In this document: positions 6,024 through 13,535 of the stretch, piece after piece | Numbering within the stretch: the stretch's first letter is position 1 | Layout: each line of letters begins with the position of its first letter | Source: JABDJZ01 sp047619685 | Lineage (GTDB): Bacteria > Bacteroidota > Rhodothermia > Rhodothermales > UBA10348 | Direction: 5' to 3' | NCBI GenBank assembly: GCA_047619685.1 | Contig: JBLHLC010000068.1 | Coordinates: 1-13,906, forward strand | Length of the DNA: 13,906 nt | Program-made: the position numbers and the translations under genes | Notes under the pieces: model-generated | Told to the model about the DNA's origin: nothing | The model's input: the letters and a program-made list of their open reading frames with translations, nothing else | The model's database searches: none

Positions 6024-6674
6024 TTACGGCCACATCACAACACGTGCGCCCTCGGGAAGAGCGCGGAATATGGCTCTCGCATCCGCATCCGCCATGTCTA
6101 CCTTCAGCCGGCTCTCGGTTGGGGCGGAACCGGTCAGCGCGATGGCTGCCATTTTCACTGCACGTACTCCATGGTCTACCACCCGGTAGGCCTTGATCCG
6201 GAGCGCGCCAAACCCGGAGATGTCTGAAGGGTTCAGAATCAAGTCAATGCCCGAATCCAGAGTCAAAATTCCGTAGGCTGGATCGGCGTCGAGTGGCTTC
6301 TTCGTCGGTGGCTTTGCCAGGGAACTGTCAGCGGACGCCACTACGAGCTGGACCGGCTGATAGGGAAGCAGGCCGCGACGTGATTCCAGGCTCCCGACGT
6401 GAATACGCCCGGGCGCACGGCGGCGCGCCGACGCAATCGGGATTCGCCGCAGAACCACGGCCCCGTAGACCAGCTCCGCTGTGCCAGCTTCGAAATCCAA
6501 AAATAGTCCGAATTCACCGCGCTCGGCCAGGGCAAGGCGTTCGGCCGCCAAGTTCGGACCGGGTGCATCTCCTCCTTCCACCGGAGCAGACCTCCGCATC
6601 AGCGGCGTGAGCATGAAAGCCAGAGCGAGCACGAAGCCAAGGCTCAGGGTTCTGATTGGAGTCATCACGCTCAT
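6024..6674 (-). CDS. Membrane-anchored or exported protein of an L,D-transpeptidase operon, unknown function
   Basis: This 216-residue protein starts at the ATG at 6674, which overlaps the TGA of the preceding transpeptidase gene by one base (TGATG). A second ATG four codons later is also possible. Residues 8-25 form a hydrophobic signal or anchor, and the rest appears to lie outside the cytoplasm. I recognise no catalytic motif. The body is rich in beta strands, with segments such as GILTLDSGIDLILNPSD, and ends ADARAIFRALPEGARVVMWP. The longer open frame upstream overlaps the transpeptidase gene and is an artefact. Close coupling to two transpeptidase genes suggests a role in the same wall-modifying process, for example as an accessory or control subunit. 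That role is inference from position. Confidence 0.75.
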   Translation of the reverse strand: MSVMTPIRTLSLGFVLALAFMLTPLMRRSAPVEGGDAPGPNLAAERLALAERGEFGLFLDFEAGTAELVYGAVVLRRIPIASARRRAPGRIHVGSLESRRGLLPYQPVQLVVASADSSLAKPPTKKPLDADPAYGILTLDSGIDLILNPSDISGFGALRIKAYRVVDHGVRAVKMAAIALTGSAPTESRLKVDMADADARAIFRALPEGARVVMWP

Positions 6675-7348
6675 CAGTATATATAGACCGCCGCGCCAGC
6701 GTTCATAGCCAAGTACACGGCCTCCAGGTCGAGTTCGCCCAATCGCACACAGCCATGGGTTACGGGCTGGCCGAGGAGTCTTTGATAGGGGGTTCCGTGG
6801 ACCAGGTAGCCGTCGCCGAGCGACAGCGCATAACGGCCCAAAACCCCACGCTCGTAGCGACTTGCGTGCCCCTGGGGAGGAATGGGAAGTCCCGCTTCCA
6901 CGAAGGCCCAGTCCGGCTTGGACCAAACGGGATTGACCCGCTTGTCCTGCACGCTAAATCGGCCACGAGGCGTTGCGAATAACCATGACTGGCCGTCGCC
7001 GGCTACAAGGTTGGTATAGCTCCCCGTAGAGCAGATGCCCTGCCGCAGTGTGTCGGATCCGGCAATGAGTTGAAAGGTGTTGTCTGTCGTCGAGACCACC
7101 AGATACGGTGACTTCGGCCTTAGGCGGTCAAGCGCCCGCTGTGTGCGCATCCCTTCCCTGGCCGTCGCGACCGAGTCTACCACCACATCAACCCGGCCAG
7201 TAAGTCCCGGTGGGGTGTGGAGTAGTTGGAATGCCAGCGGGGCACAAAGCCAACCGGCCATAAGGCCGGCAAGGAGGGCCAGAAGTCGATATCTGAAACG
7301 AGGACCCCTAGGTGGCGCCAACTCGGCGCTGGGTTCGCTTTCCATCAT
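6674..7348 (-). CDS. L,D-transpeptidase (YkuD domain), membrane-anchored
   Basis: This 224-residue protein has a short cytoplasmic N-terminus, one transmembrane helix (about 20-42), a linker, and a C-terminal YkuD catalytic domain. The active-site motif is present: His184 in HGTPYQ and THGCVRL at 197-203, with His198 and the nucleophile Cys200. Such enzymes form 3-3 cross-links in peptidoglycan or attach proteins to it, in the periplasm. The start ATG overlaps the stop of the upstream transpeptidase by four bases (ATGA); a second Met follows at once. It is the third of four genes and is shorter and more canonical than its neighbour, which has a different motif. This suggests the two enzymes differ in substrate or timing. 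Confidence 0.9.
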   Translation of the reverse strand: MMESEPSAELAPPRGPRFRYRLLALLAGLMAGWLCAPLAFQLLHTPPGLTGRVDVVVDSVATAREGMRTQRALDRLRPKSPYLVVSTTDNTFQLIAGSDTLRQGICSTGSYTNLVAGDGQSWLFATPRGRFSVQDKRVNPVWSKPDWAFVEAGLPIPPQGHASRYERGVLGRYALSLGDGYLVHGTPYQRLLGQPVTHGCVRLGELDLEAVYLAMNAGAAVYIY

Positions 7349-8463
7349 GGTAGTGTTGGTGCGATTAGCACTCGCGTTCCGGCTGGGACCATTAGAAAGA
7401 GGCGCTCCATGTCCGAGTCCGCGAGAGCGACACAGCCGTCGGTCCAGTCGCTTTCTCGGCCTCCCCCGCCATGAATTTCAATGAGTCCGCCGATGCGGGC
7501 GTCCGGGCCCAGGTTTCCCGAACGGCGACTGGCGTTAAAGCGCGCCCTGTCGGCTCGGGTGGGATAGTCCAGCAGAAGAGCCCTGTGGTAGCGGGTCTTG
7601 CCGGCTCCCAGAAGGCGAGAGACACTGTAAGTACCCTCCGGCGTACGCTGATCCCCCGCCTGTCGCTTGTCACCAAGCCATGCTGGACCGAGTTCTACGC
7701 GAAAAGTATCAATGTCGGACCTCGAGCGTACCACCAACAGCCTTCGCGCGGCCTTGTCAACCGCTAGAAAAGGGTATCTGCCGCTTTTGTGGAGTCTATC
7801 CAACTGAGCGAGCCATCCCTCGCTCTCCGTTTTGAGGGAATCCTCCAGACTGCTGATTTTGGCCGTCTCTCTCGCCAACGTTGCCTCGAGCAGCTCAAGG
7901 CGCCGGAGCGCAACCAGGAGATTGCCCCTGGAGGACGCGCCGTCGGCGCGCGCCAACAGTATCACTGCTGCAGACAGCGAATCAGCGCTGACAATACCCG
8001 CGGGATAAAATCGGGAAGCGTCTCGCACCGCCTCCAAGGTGGCAACGGCTGTCAATCGCCGCTCGGTATGCTGGCGTGTGAGCACGGCTCGGTGTGAGAC
8101 CGCGGCAAACTCGGCCTCCCGGGCCAGGCGCTGGGTGCTTCGGGCGCGCACCCGCATTGAATCGATCCAGCGCGTGGTTAGCACCGATTCGCCATGGGCA
8201 CGGAGCGCGTCCAAGAGCAGGTTCCATTCTGCGTCGGCTGCCGTCATGAGACCCGGTTCCATGACTTCAGTCGCCGCAATGCGGGCGTCAACCAATGCTC
8301 GTCTGGCGCCGTCGATCTCATCACCGGGGATGGGCTCGGTCATCCCAAGCAGCGAGGCTGCTAACACCACCCCGGCAAGGAGACCGGCTGCCCATCCAAA
8401 CAAACGCCCCGGCCGGTGCAAGAGCCACCGACCGGGGAATCGTCCGCCTAAAGAACCAGTCAC
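7345..8463 (-). CDS. L,D-transpeptidase with DWTDGC motif and helical stalk
   Basis: This 372-residue protein has an N-terminal transmembrane helix at about 22-41. A long Ala/Leu/Arg/Glu-rich region at about 50-245, probably helical or coiled coil, follows. The C-terminal YkuD-type domain starts near residue 250. The catalytic region reads IEIHGGGG, then DWTDGCVAL, with His331 and Cys344. The Asp in place of the usual His before GC matches the YafK-like branch (DWTxGC), so this is a known variant rather than a dead enzyme. The start is GTG at 8463, immediately after the TAG of the upstream lipoprotein gene. The long stalk could let the domain reach the peptidoglycan. Membership of the YkuD superfamily is confident; the exact reaction (cross-linking, protein attachment or hydrolysis) is open. 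Confidence 0.88.
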   Translation of the reverse strand: MTGSLGGRFPGRWLLHRPGRLFGWAAGLLAGVVLAASLLGMTEPIPGDEIDGARRALVDARIAATEVMEPGLMTAADAEWNLLLDALRAHGESVLTTRWIDSMRVRARSTQRLAREAEFAAVSHRAVLTRQHTERRLTAVATLEAVRDASRFYPAGIVSADSLSAAVILLARADGASSRGNLLVALRRLELLEATLARETAKISSLEDSLKTESEGWLAQLDRLHKSGRYPFLAVDKAARRLLVVRSRSDIDTFRVELGPAWLGDKRQAGDQRTPEGTYSVSRLLGAGKTRYHRALLLDYPTRADRARFNASRRSGNLGPDARIGGLIEIHGGGGRESDWTDGCVALADSDMERLFLMVPAGTRVLIAPTLP

Positions 8464-9066
8464 CTAGGCTCTAGGCCTCGGCCTTACGGCCTGAATGGCC
8501 GCATCCAGCTCGCCAATGATCTCGTTTGCTCGGTTGAGCGCAGACTGCGCCCTGTCGCGAGCCTCCAAGATCCGGCCTTCGGCCTGCGCAGCGCGTGCTG
8601 CCTGCACCGACGCGGTGGTCAGGTCCATGTCTTCGCGAATAGAGGCCAAGGCCATGACTCCGTCCTTGCCACGAGGAGCCTGATCCATCATGCCAAGCGC
8701 CTGGGCGACAGCGATTTCAGCCTCCTGAAAGAGGGCTTCATTCGCGGAGGCGATTGCTTCCTTGGCCGCAGGTACACCCGCAGTGACGGAGTCCGACATT
8801 TGAATGGCAAAGGCCAACTGAGCCTCGGCCCGGGCATAGTCCCGACCAAAAGCTGTCCGGGCAGCCTGAAACTCGATCTCGACTTGTGCTGCCGCAAGAG
8901 AATCTGAGGCGGCCTGGAAGATCTCGGTCATATACAGGTTGCCTTCTGCCTCAACGGCTTCGTCAAAACTGAGGTTGGCCTGAGTCAGGGTCTCCAACGG
9001 GGCGTTTGCACAACCGAGAAGGAGGAAGGAGAAAACCAGAAAGGTATATAGTTTAGCGTTTTTCAT
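8464..9066 (-). CDS. Alanine-rich helical lipoprotein (DUF4398-like)
   Basis: This 200-residue lipoprotein has a signal peptide with hydrophobic residues 8-17 and lipobox LLLGC (Cys19). The mature protein is almost entirely predicted helix, rich in Ala, Glu, Gln and Arg with regular heptad-like spacing. This resembles DUF4398-type and other periplasmic coiled-coil lipoproteins. It is the first gene of the operon; its TAG directly abuts the GTG of the first L,D-transpeptidase. A lipoprotein made with two transpeptidases could be a substrate to be linked to peptidoglycan, as Lpp is in enterobacteria, or a spacer or scaffold. The C-terminus ends PRPRA with no terminal Lys, which argues against an Lpp-like linkage. 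No close family is recognised with certainty. Confidence 0.85.
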   Translation of the reverse strand: MKNAKLYTFLVFSFLLLGCANAPLETLTQANLSFDEAVEAEGNLYMTEIFQAASDSLAAAQVEIEFQAARTAFGRDYARAEAQLAFAIQMSDSVTAGVPAAKEAIASANEALFQEAEIAVAQALGMMDQAPRGKDGVMALASIREDMDLTTASVQAARAAQAEGRILEARDRAQSALNRANEIIGELDAAIQAVRPRPRA

Positions 9067-9291
9067 TTTAGTAGCGGGCCTGCTCGGACGGCGGCAGGCA
9101 AACTGTGCACGGACCTAACGAAGAGGCGGGAGTCCGCCTTACCTGAGATGGGACCGAAACCAACAGCCAGACGGGCGCCGGTGAACAAACCATTCGAACC
9201 TGAAGAGGTGCCGAATCAGGGCTCCCGTCGTCCGACGGCCGTCTGCCGTTCCGGCCGGGTGACCTGATGATTCGCGTACTGAGTTATACGC
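9067..9291 (-). promoter_or_regulatory. Long structured 5' leader of the L,D-transpeptidase operon
   Basis: From the predicted start near 9292 to the lipoprotein ATG is about 225 nt with no gene. On the minus strand it contains a 6-bp hairpin with a 4-nt loop (9124-9139), a 9-bp hairpin (9192-9216) and a 5-bp hairpin (9235-9249). A long-range pairing also joins 9212-9220 to 9263-9274. The long-range stem and the 9192-9216 hairpin compete for the same bases (9212-9216), so two folds are possible. No known riboswitch class was recognised. Confidence 0.5.
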
Positions 9292-9298
9292 TGGGTTT

Positions 9299-9332
9299 CA
9301 AAAATACTTTCGTTCCGGCCCCGGTCCACAAA
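9299..9332 (-). promoter_or_regulatory. Bacteroidota-type promoter of the L,D-transpeptidase operon
   Basis: The minus strand has TTTG (9332-9329), a 22-nt spacer and TATTTTTG (9306-9299). This matches the TTTG / TAnnTTTG consensus of the Bacteroidota housekeeping sigma factor at both boxes. The predicted start is near 9292. Confidence 0.7.
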
Positions 9333-9462
9333 TTTTCATAATTCGTTCGACAGGAGCCAGTAACCGCGATTTTGTTGCCCCTCGTAGTAGTCTGTCGTGG
9401 CCTCCACTACCTTCGGAAAGGCCGCCGACGACGCCCTCCCATCAAAAGCCCTTCTGGTCATC

Positions 9463-10068
9463 ATGAGTTGGATTGAGATAATTCAGTACGCGGAATCTGC
9501 GGGACGACTGCGAAAGCTCTATGACCGGGTAAAGGGACCGGGCGACAACGTGGACAACATCATGCTGGCGCACGGACTCCGCCCGCATTCGATGGAAGGG
9601 CATATGTCCTTGTACAAAAGCGTACTGCATCATTCAGGCAACACAATCCCCAAGTGGTTTCTGGAGGTGTTGGGGGTTTACGTCAGTGTGCTCAACACCT
9701 GCGACTACTGCGTTGAACATCACCTGACGGGACTCGCCAGACTTCTCGGGGATGAGGATGCGGCAGAAGACATCCTCGCAGCGCTCGAGACCGAACAACC
9801 CATCGAAGCCTTCGAGACCAAACACGAGGAGGCCATCAACTACGCTCGGCTGCTGACGCTCTCCCCGGCCTCTCTAACTCAGGCTAACGTTGAGACTCTG
9901 CGCGACGCCAGTTGGACGGACGGTGAGATCCTCGAAATCAATCAGGTCGTCGCCTACTTCAACTACGCGAACCGGACCGTTCTGGGGCTGGGTGTAACTC
10001 CCGATGGTGACATTATTGGCCTCTCACCAGGGGCGTCCGACGATCCTTCGGATTGGTCGCACGGGTAG
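9463..10068 (+). CDS. AhpD / carboxymuconolactone-decarboxylase-type peroxidase
   Basis: This 201-residue, mostly helical, cytoplasmic protein carries the AhpD active-site pattern E-x11-C-x2-C-x3-H: Glu68, Cys80, Cys83 and His87 (segment NTCDYCVEHH). Members reduce hydroperoxides using the Cys pair, and many are annotated 'peroxidase-related enzyme'. I start it at the ATG at 9463 because the family normally begins near a MSWIEII-like helix; a GTG at 9397 in the same frame would add 22 unlikely residues. The gene is transcribed alone, divergent from the transpeptidase operon, with an upstream region shared by both. The physiological substrate is unknown. No promoter of good quality is visible on this strand. 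Confidence 0.88.
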   Translation: MSWIEIIQYAESAGRLRKLYDRVKGPGDNVDNIMLAHGLRPHSMEGHMSLYKSVLHHSGNTIPKWFLEVLGVYVSVLNTCDYCVEHHLTGLARLLGDEDAAEDILAALETEQPIEAFETKHEEAINYARLLTLSPASLTQANVETLRDASWTDGEILEINQVVAYFNYANRTVLGLGVTPDGDIIGLSPGASDDPSDWSHG

Positions 10069-10069
10069 T

Positions 10070-10093
10070 GGCGGGCTGCGGTGCGCGCCTTTT
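10070..10093 (+). terminator. Weak candidate terminator after the peroxidase gene
   Basis: GGCG-G-GC pairs with GC-G-CGCC across a 6-nt loop with one G-G mismatch, followed by TTTT. It begins one base after the stop codon. The stem is short and the T run brief. Confidence 0.4.
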
Positions 10094-10110
10094 GACTCCG
10101 GCCCTACGCG

Positions 10111-10141
10111 TTGATACATCCATCAAGAGTCGGTATCTTCC
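10111..10141 (+). promoter_or_regulatory. Possible promoter of the lipoprotein/barrel pair
   Basis: TTG (10111-10113), a 20-nt spacer, then TATCTTCC (10134-10141), which matches TAnnTTTG at six of eight places. A small inverted repeat TTGAT/ATCAA (10111-10126) overlaps the upstream box and could bind a regulator. Weak evidence. Confidence 0.3.
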
Positions 10142-10182
10142 GTGTTGCACTGCCTTTGGTGTGACACTTAAAAACGTTCATA

Positions 10183-10899
10183 ATGTCTAAAATTCTTTCT
10201 CGCGCCGGGTGGCTCGCCTGCGGCGTGTTGCTGCTCTCCGGTTGTGATGCCGTAGACACCGCCATTAACGATGCACTGCCGGAGGTTGGCGTCGCCGACG
10301 GTGTCCTCGGGCTCGGTGGCGAGGCCGGAACCGAAGTGACCAGTTCATTCGCCGCTGGCAAGTCAGGTGGAATTGATGCTGTTGCCACCTTCACCGTGAG
10401 CGACACGTTCAACGATCTCGACTCCGGCGACATCCAAACCATTTCAAATTTAAGCACCACGGTGGGCCTCAATGTGCTCAATGGTACTCTAGTGGGGCTG
10501 ACCCGCACCTCCGGATCGACGCCGCTGCCAAATACCATAACCATCACCGCTGCAAGAGTTTCTTGGACTCTCAGCGACGCGTCGGCGTCAGTTGCCGACG
10601 ATAAATCGACTGCCTTGTCTCTCACGCTCACGCGTCTCGGGACCTGCGCAGCCGAGGCCACGAGCTGCGGCTATGCTGCTGCCAGCATCTTCGAGGTTTT
10701 CCCGTTGGCAACCTTTGCGCCCTCCAACACGGCCGCAACGTCCATTTTCAACATCGTCAAGCAGTCAACGCCGGCGACTCCGAACTCGGTCAATCTCAGC
10801 GTGGTCCTCACAGTGACCAACACCGCAGCTGAGTTCTCTGGTATGGCCGCAACTGTGCGGATCGGGGAGTCCGAAACCACCCTGCAGCCAGCATTCTGA
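10183..10899 (+). CDS. Lipoprotein of unknown function
   Basis: This 238-residue protein has a lipoprotein signal: a basic N-terminus (MSKILSRAG), a hydrophobic core and lipobox LLSGC with Cys21. The mature part is rich in Thr, Ser, Ala and Val and probably all beta, with alternating polar and hydrophobic stretches such as NTITITAARVSWTL. Two cysteines in a TCAAEATSC segment may form a disulphide. I do not recognise the family. A barrel-type outer-membrane protein gene starts five bases after its stop, so the two are co-transcribed and may act together at the outer membrane. The start ATG follows an AT-rich patch without a clear Shine-Dalgarno sequence. Confidence 0.85.
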   Translation: MSKILSRAGWLACGVLLLSGCDAVDTAINDALPEVGVADGVLGLGGEAGTEVTSSFAAGKSGGIDAVATFTVSDTFNDLDSGDIQTISNLSTTVGLNVLNGTLVGLTRTSGSTPLPNTITITAARVSWTLSDASASVADDKSTALSLTLTRLGTCAAEATSCGYAAASIFEVFPLATFAPSNTAATSIFNIVKQSTPATPNSVNLSVVLTVTNTAAEFSGMAATVRIGESETTLQPAF

Positions 10900-10904
10900 G
10901 AATC

Positions 10905-11579
10905 ATGAACAATCTCCCAAACAGGATTTTCTCTTTTGTATCGGTTGTAGCCCTCAGTGGACTAGCCTTTGCGCCTTTGGCCTCATCTCAGGTCCGGCTT
11001 TCGGTTGGGCCGCAGCTATCGACGCTCGGTGTTGGTGTCGCCGCAACCGCGCGCGTGTCCAACAAAATCGGCATCTCGGCGGAGTATAATTTATTTCCTC
11101 TGTCCGAGACGAAAAAGACTGGTTTTGACAACACGCTCACCATCGAACCCACACTCGGGGGTGGCCAGGCCATGCTCACTTTTCATCCCTCCGGCGGCAA
11201 ATTTGCGCTTGGTGCTGGCCTTCAGGTGGGTGGAATCAACGGAGATCTGCTGATTGCACTGGATCCGAACGGCAGCGCGACCCTTGACCTCGGCACCGGC
11301 TCCTACCCGGCCGCGGGAGTTGGCAATCTGACCGGTACCTTCGAATTCGGGTCCGTTCAGCCTTCTTTCATGCTGGGCTGGATTGGATCCGGGTTTAACT
11401 TCGCTTTCGGAGCGTCAATTGCATCGCCGGAGTTGGTGATTGAGGCCACTGGCCCCCTGAAGACCGACGCGGCCTTCATAGCAGACCTGCAGCGCGAGAT
11501 TCAGGACTTCGATGATTCCGCGGGATCAGTGCCTGTGTACCCCTACCTGCGGATTGGGTGGCAGTTCGGCGGCCGCTAG
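10905..11579 (+). CDS. Outer-membrane beta-barrel protein, unknown function
   Basis: This 224-residue protein has a cleavable signal peptide (about residues 1-28, ending PLASS before Q29). The mature domain has alternating strands such as VRLSVGPQLSTLGVGVAATA, KIGISAEYNLF, KFALGAGLQVG and VYPYLRIGWQFGG. That pattern suggests a small barrel of roughly eight to ten strands. The C-terminal strand contains aromatic residues (YLRIGWQF), although the very last residues are GGR. It follows the lipoprotein gene by five bases and is followed by a strong terminator, so the pair is one unit. No ligand or enzyme motif is visible. Barrel fold: fairly confident. Role: unknown. Confidence 0.85.
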   Translation: MNNLPNRIFSFVSVVALSGLAFAPLASSQVRLSVGPQLSTLGVGVAATARVSNKIGISAEYNLFPLSETKKTGFDNTLTIEPTLGGGQAMLTFHPSGGKFALGAGLQVGGINGDLLIALDPNGSATLDLGTGSYPAAGVGNLTGTFEFGSVQPSFMLGWIGSGFNFAFGASIASPELVIEATGPLKTDAAFIADLQREIQDFDDSAGSVPVYPYLRIGWQFGGR

Positions 11580-11613
11580 AGCCAGGCTGAGACTGCGAAC
11601 TGTTGATTCTTGC

Positions 11614-11651
11614 AAAAAGCGGGGCCTCCACCGGGGGCCCCGCTTTTTTTT
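11614..11651 (+). terminator. Strong intrinsic terminator of the lipoprotein/barrel operon
   Basis: The stem AAAAAGCGGGGCC (11614-11626) pairs with GGCCCCGCTTTTT (11636-11648) and leads into eight T. The A run on the other side means it may also work on the minus strand. Confidence 0.9.
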
Positions 11652-11682
11652 GGACTCCGGCTCCCCATAGGGAGATCCAAAC

Positions 11683-11721
11683 GAGAAAAGGCCGGCAGGG
11701 AAACCCCCGCCGGCCTTTCTC
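11683..11721 (-). terminator. Terminator of the ECF sigma gene
   Basis: On the minus strand GAGAAAGGCCGGC pairs with GCCGGCCTTTTCTC around a loop and continues into a T-rich stretch (TTTTCTCGTTT). It lies about 20 bases after the sigma factor stop codon, back to back with the plus-strand terminator. A third small hairpin (CTCCC/GGGAG) sits between them. Confidence 0.8.
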
Positions 11722-11742
11722 AAGACGTACGCTTCGCCCGGA

Positions 11743-12444
11743 CTAGTCGTCCGACGAAGGCGTGTAGATGTCTTTCAGAAGCGCCTGCAGCTTCGTTCGG
11801 CCACGGTTGATACGGCTCTTGACCGTACCCATCGGAAGACCGGTGATGTCTGCGATCTCTTCGTAGGCCAGCTGCTGCACATCGCGCAGTACCACTACCT
11901 CGCGGAACTCCTCGGGGATCTGGGCAAGCGCCTCCTGGATGAAGTGATCCTGAATGGTGCTCTCTGCGTGTTTGTCCGGAGAAAACGTCTCATCGGGAAT
12001 CTCCACCTCGTACTCCTCGTCGTCACGATTGACGGACTGGAGTGAGTAGAGCCGGCGCCGCTTGCGCTTGCGATACTCCGAACGCGCAAGGTTGCCAGCA
12101 ATGGTGTAGAGCCACGTGCTGTACTTGGCAATTCGACGGTAGGAGTGCCTGTTGCGATACACCCGCAGGAAGGTCTCCTGCAGGAGGTCTTCGCACTCCT
12201 TCATATCGCCCAGGAAGCGATAGATATAGTTTGTCAGAGGATCCTTGTACCGGCTGACGAGAATGTCGAAAGCCTCGACGGTTCCCATCTGGAACTGGGA
12301 CATGAGGTCCTCGTCGCTCATCTGCATAAGCGCTTCGTAATGGCGATTGTTCGGATTGACATTCGCCTGAATGCCAAGCTTACTCGCCTTTACATGTAGC
12401 GTACGCTTTTTGAGCGGGCTGACCCTGGTTGTCGTCTCAGTCAT
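11743..12444 (-). CDS. ECF-type RNA polymerase sigma factor
   Basis: This 233-residue sigma-70-family protein has only regions 2 and 4, as in ECF sigma factors. Region 2 covers about 43-129. It includes the core-binding DLLQETFLRVYRN segment (86-98) and the -10 recognition helix within STWLYTIAGNLARSEYRKRK (109-128). Region 4 covers about 176-223, with the helix-turn-helix YEEIADITGLPMGTVKSRI. An acidic linker (DDEEYEVEIPDE) joins them. The first 40 residues are an unusual basic extension; a later start at Met40 or Met42 would remove it and give a more typical length. It lies 50 nt downstream of holA on the same strand and may be co-transcribed. No anti-sigma gene is adjacent, so its signal is unknown. 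Confidence 0.93.
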   Translation of the reverse strand: MTETTTRVSPLKKRTLHVKASKLGIQANVNPNNRHYEALMQMSDEDLMSQFQMGTVEAFDILVSRYKDPLTNYIYRFLGDMKECEDLLQETFLRVYRNRHSYRRIAKYSTWLYTIAGNLARSEYRKRKRRRLYSLQSVNRDDEEYEVEIPDETFSPDKHAESTIQDHFIQEALAQIPEEFREVVVLRDVQQLAYEEIADITGLPMGTVKSRINRGRTKLQALLKDIYTPSSDD

Positions 12445-12459
12445 GCTTTTCTGTTTTTC

Positions 12460-12488
12460 GGACCAGGTCCGATTGGTGGCGAACCACC
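12460..12488 (-). other. Tandem small hairpins between holA and the sigma gene
   Basis: The minus strand contains GGTGG-TTCG-CCACC (12488-12475), a stem capped by a stable UUCG tetraloop. A second short palindrome, GGACC-T-GGTCC (12470-12460), follows. No T run follows, so this is not a terminator. It might affect mRNA stability or start-codon access for the sigma gene. Confidence 0.4.
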
Positions 12489-12494
12489 GTGGAT

Positions 12495-13535
12495 CTATGC
12501 GGCAATTGCTGCGTTGCCCTCTTTGCCGGTTATACGGCGAAGCGCCAACATCAAGATCAGGCGCTCGTTTCTGCTGCTTCCGCCTTTCAGCTCGAAGTCA
12601 GCTTCCGCAAGCGTTCTGAACGCTGTGGCCAGGGCAGGCGCATCAAATCGCCTAAGCGTGTTAAGATACTCACTCAAATAGAAGGGTGGTATGCCAACAC
12701 GCGCTGCCATCTCTTTTTCTCCAAGACTTTGTCTGTGACAACTTGTCAGGACCCAGAGCTTGGTGAAGTATGAAGTCAGCAAAGAAACGACCATCAGGGC
12801 CTCTCCCTTGCTGTTTGAAGACTGCTGCAACAACCGCTCCGCAATGCGGAAGGCATCGGAAAAACGCCTCTGCCCTACCGATTTCTGCAATTCGAATACG
12901 TTGGCATCTTTGGACTGACCACTTGCCTGGACAACGTCGTCTTCTGTAATGCGCTCTCTCTCGCCGGCAAAAGTCAGGATCTTTTCGATTTCCCGAACTG
13001 CCTTCTGCAAATCCGGGCCCACGTACTCAGCCAGCATCTGCACCGCCCGGCCGTCGATAGATGCGCCTTGTCTCTTGACCTCGCTCTCGAGCCATCGCGG
13101 TAGCTCCCGCTCGTACAGCCGCTTGGCCTCCATGGCCACTCCGTGCTGCTTTATGGCTCGATAGGGATGATGGGCTGAATTCACCTTACCGGATGCCACT
13201 ACTATGACCACAGCCGTCGGGTTTGGCTGCTCGGCATACGCCTTGAACCGCTTGTTGTCCTGGAGTTTGTCGAAGTCCCGAATGATCACCAGCCTGCGCT
13301 GCGCCATAACGGGGTAGCTGGCGCACAAGGCCAGTACTCTCTGGACATCGGTATCCGGCCCGTAGGCGATGTCCATGTTGAAGTCTCGCTCGTGCGGCGC
13401 GATGGCGTGCTCAATAGCCAACCTCTGAAGACTGTCCACGAAGTAACGCTCCTCGCCGTACAGGAGGTACAGCGGCGAAAAATTGCCGTGCCTGAAGGCA
13501 GTGGCGAGTTCGTCGTAAGAGGCGTTACGGGCCAT
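12495..13535 (-). CDS. holA: DNA polymerase III delta subunit
   Basis: This 346-residue HolA has the length usual for the family. Delta opens the beta sliding clamp as part of the clamp loader during replication. The N-terminal part carries the characteristic LYLLYGEERYFVD segment (22-34) and PVMAQRRLVIIRDFDKL (75-91), where the family binds and folds over its AAA+-like core. The middle includes PDLQKAVREIEKILTF and a region matching the domain that follows the lid. The C-terminal helical domain ends with ERLILMLALRRIT. The start ATG at 13535 gives the family's normal N-terminus. The gene lies upstream of an ECF sigma gene on the same strand and is divergent from whatever follows to the right. 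Confidence 0.95.
   Translation of the reverse strand: MARNASYDELATAFRHGNFSPLYLLYGEERYFVDSLQRLAIEHAIAPHERDFNMDIAYGPDTDVQRVLALCASYPVMAQRRLVIIRDFDKLQDNKRFKAYAEQPNPTAVVIVVASGKVNSAHHPYRAIKQHGVAMEAKRLYERELPRWLESEVKRQGASIDGRAVQMLAEYVGPDLQKAVREIEKILTFAGERERITEDDVVQASGQSKDANVFELQKSVGQRRFSDAFRIAERLLQQSSNSKGEALMVVSLLTSYFTKLWVLTSCHRQSLGEKEMAARVGIPPFYLSEYLNTLRRFDAPALATAFRTLAEADFELKGGSSRNERLILMLALRRITGKEGNAAIAA

Noticed and set aside
5869..6189. 106-codon plus-strand frame
   Set aside because: It runs through a strong terminator hairpin and into the 3' end of the minus-strand operon, so it is unlikely to be translated.
7345..8463. Inactive transpeptidase because the motif has Asp where His is usual
   Set aside because: DWTxGC is a known active-site form in the YafK-like branch, and both the upstream His331 and the nucleophile Cys344 are present.
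9120..9240. c-di-AMP (ydaO) or cobalamin riboswitch on the plus strand
   Set aside because: A short stretch (ACCGAAACCAACAGCC) recalls part of the ydaO core, but the remaining conserved blocks are missing. The clear promoter here points the other way. No B12 box is present.
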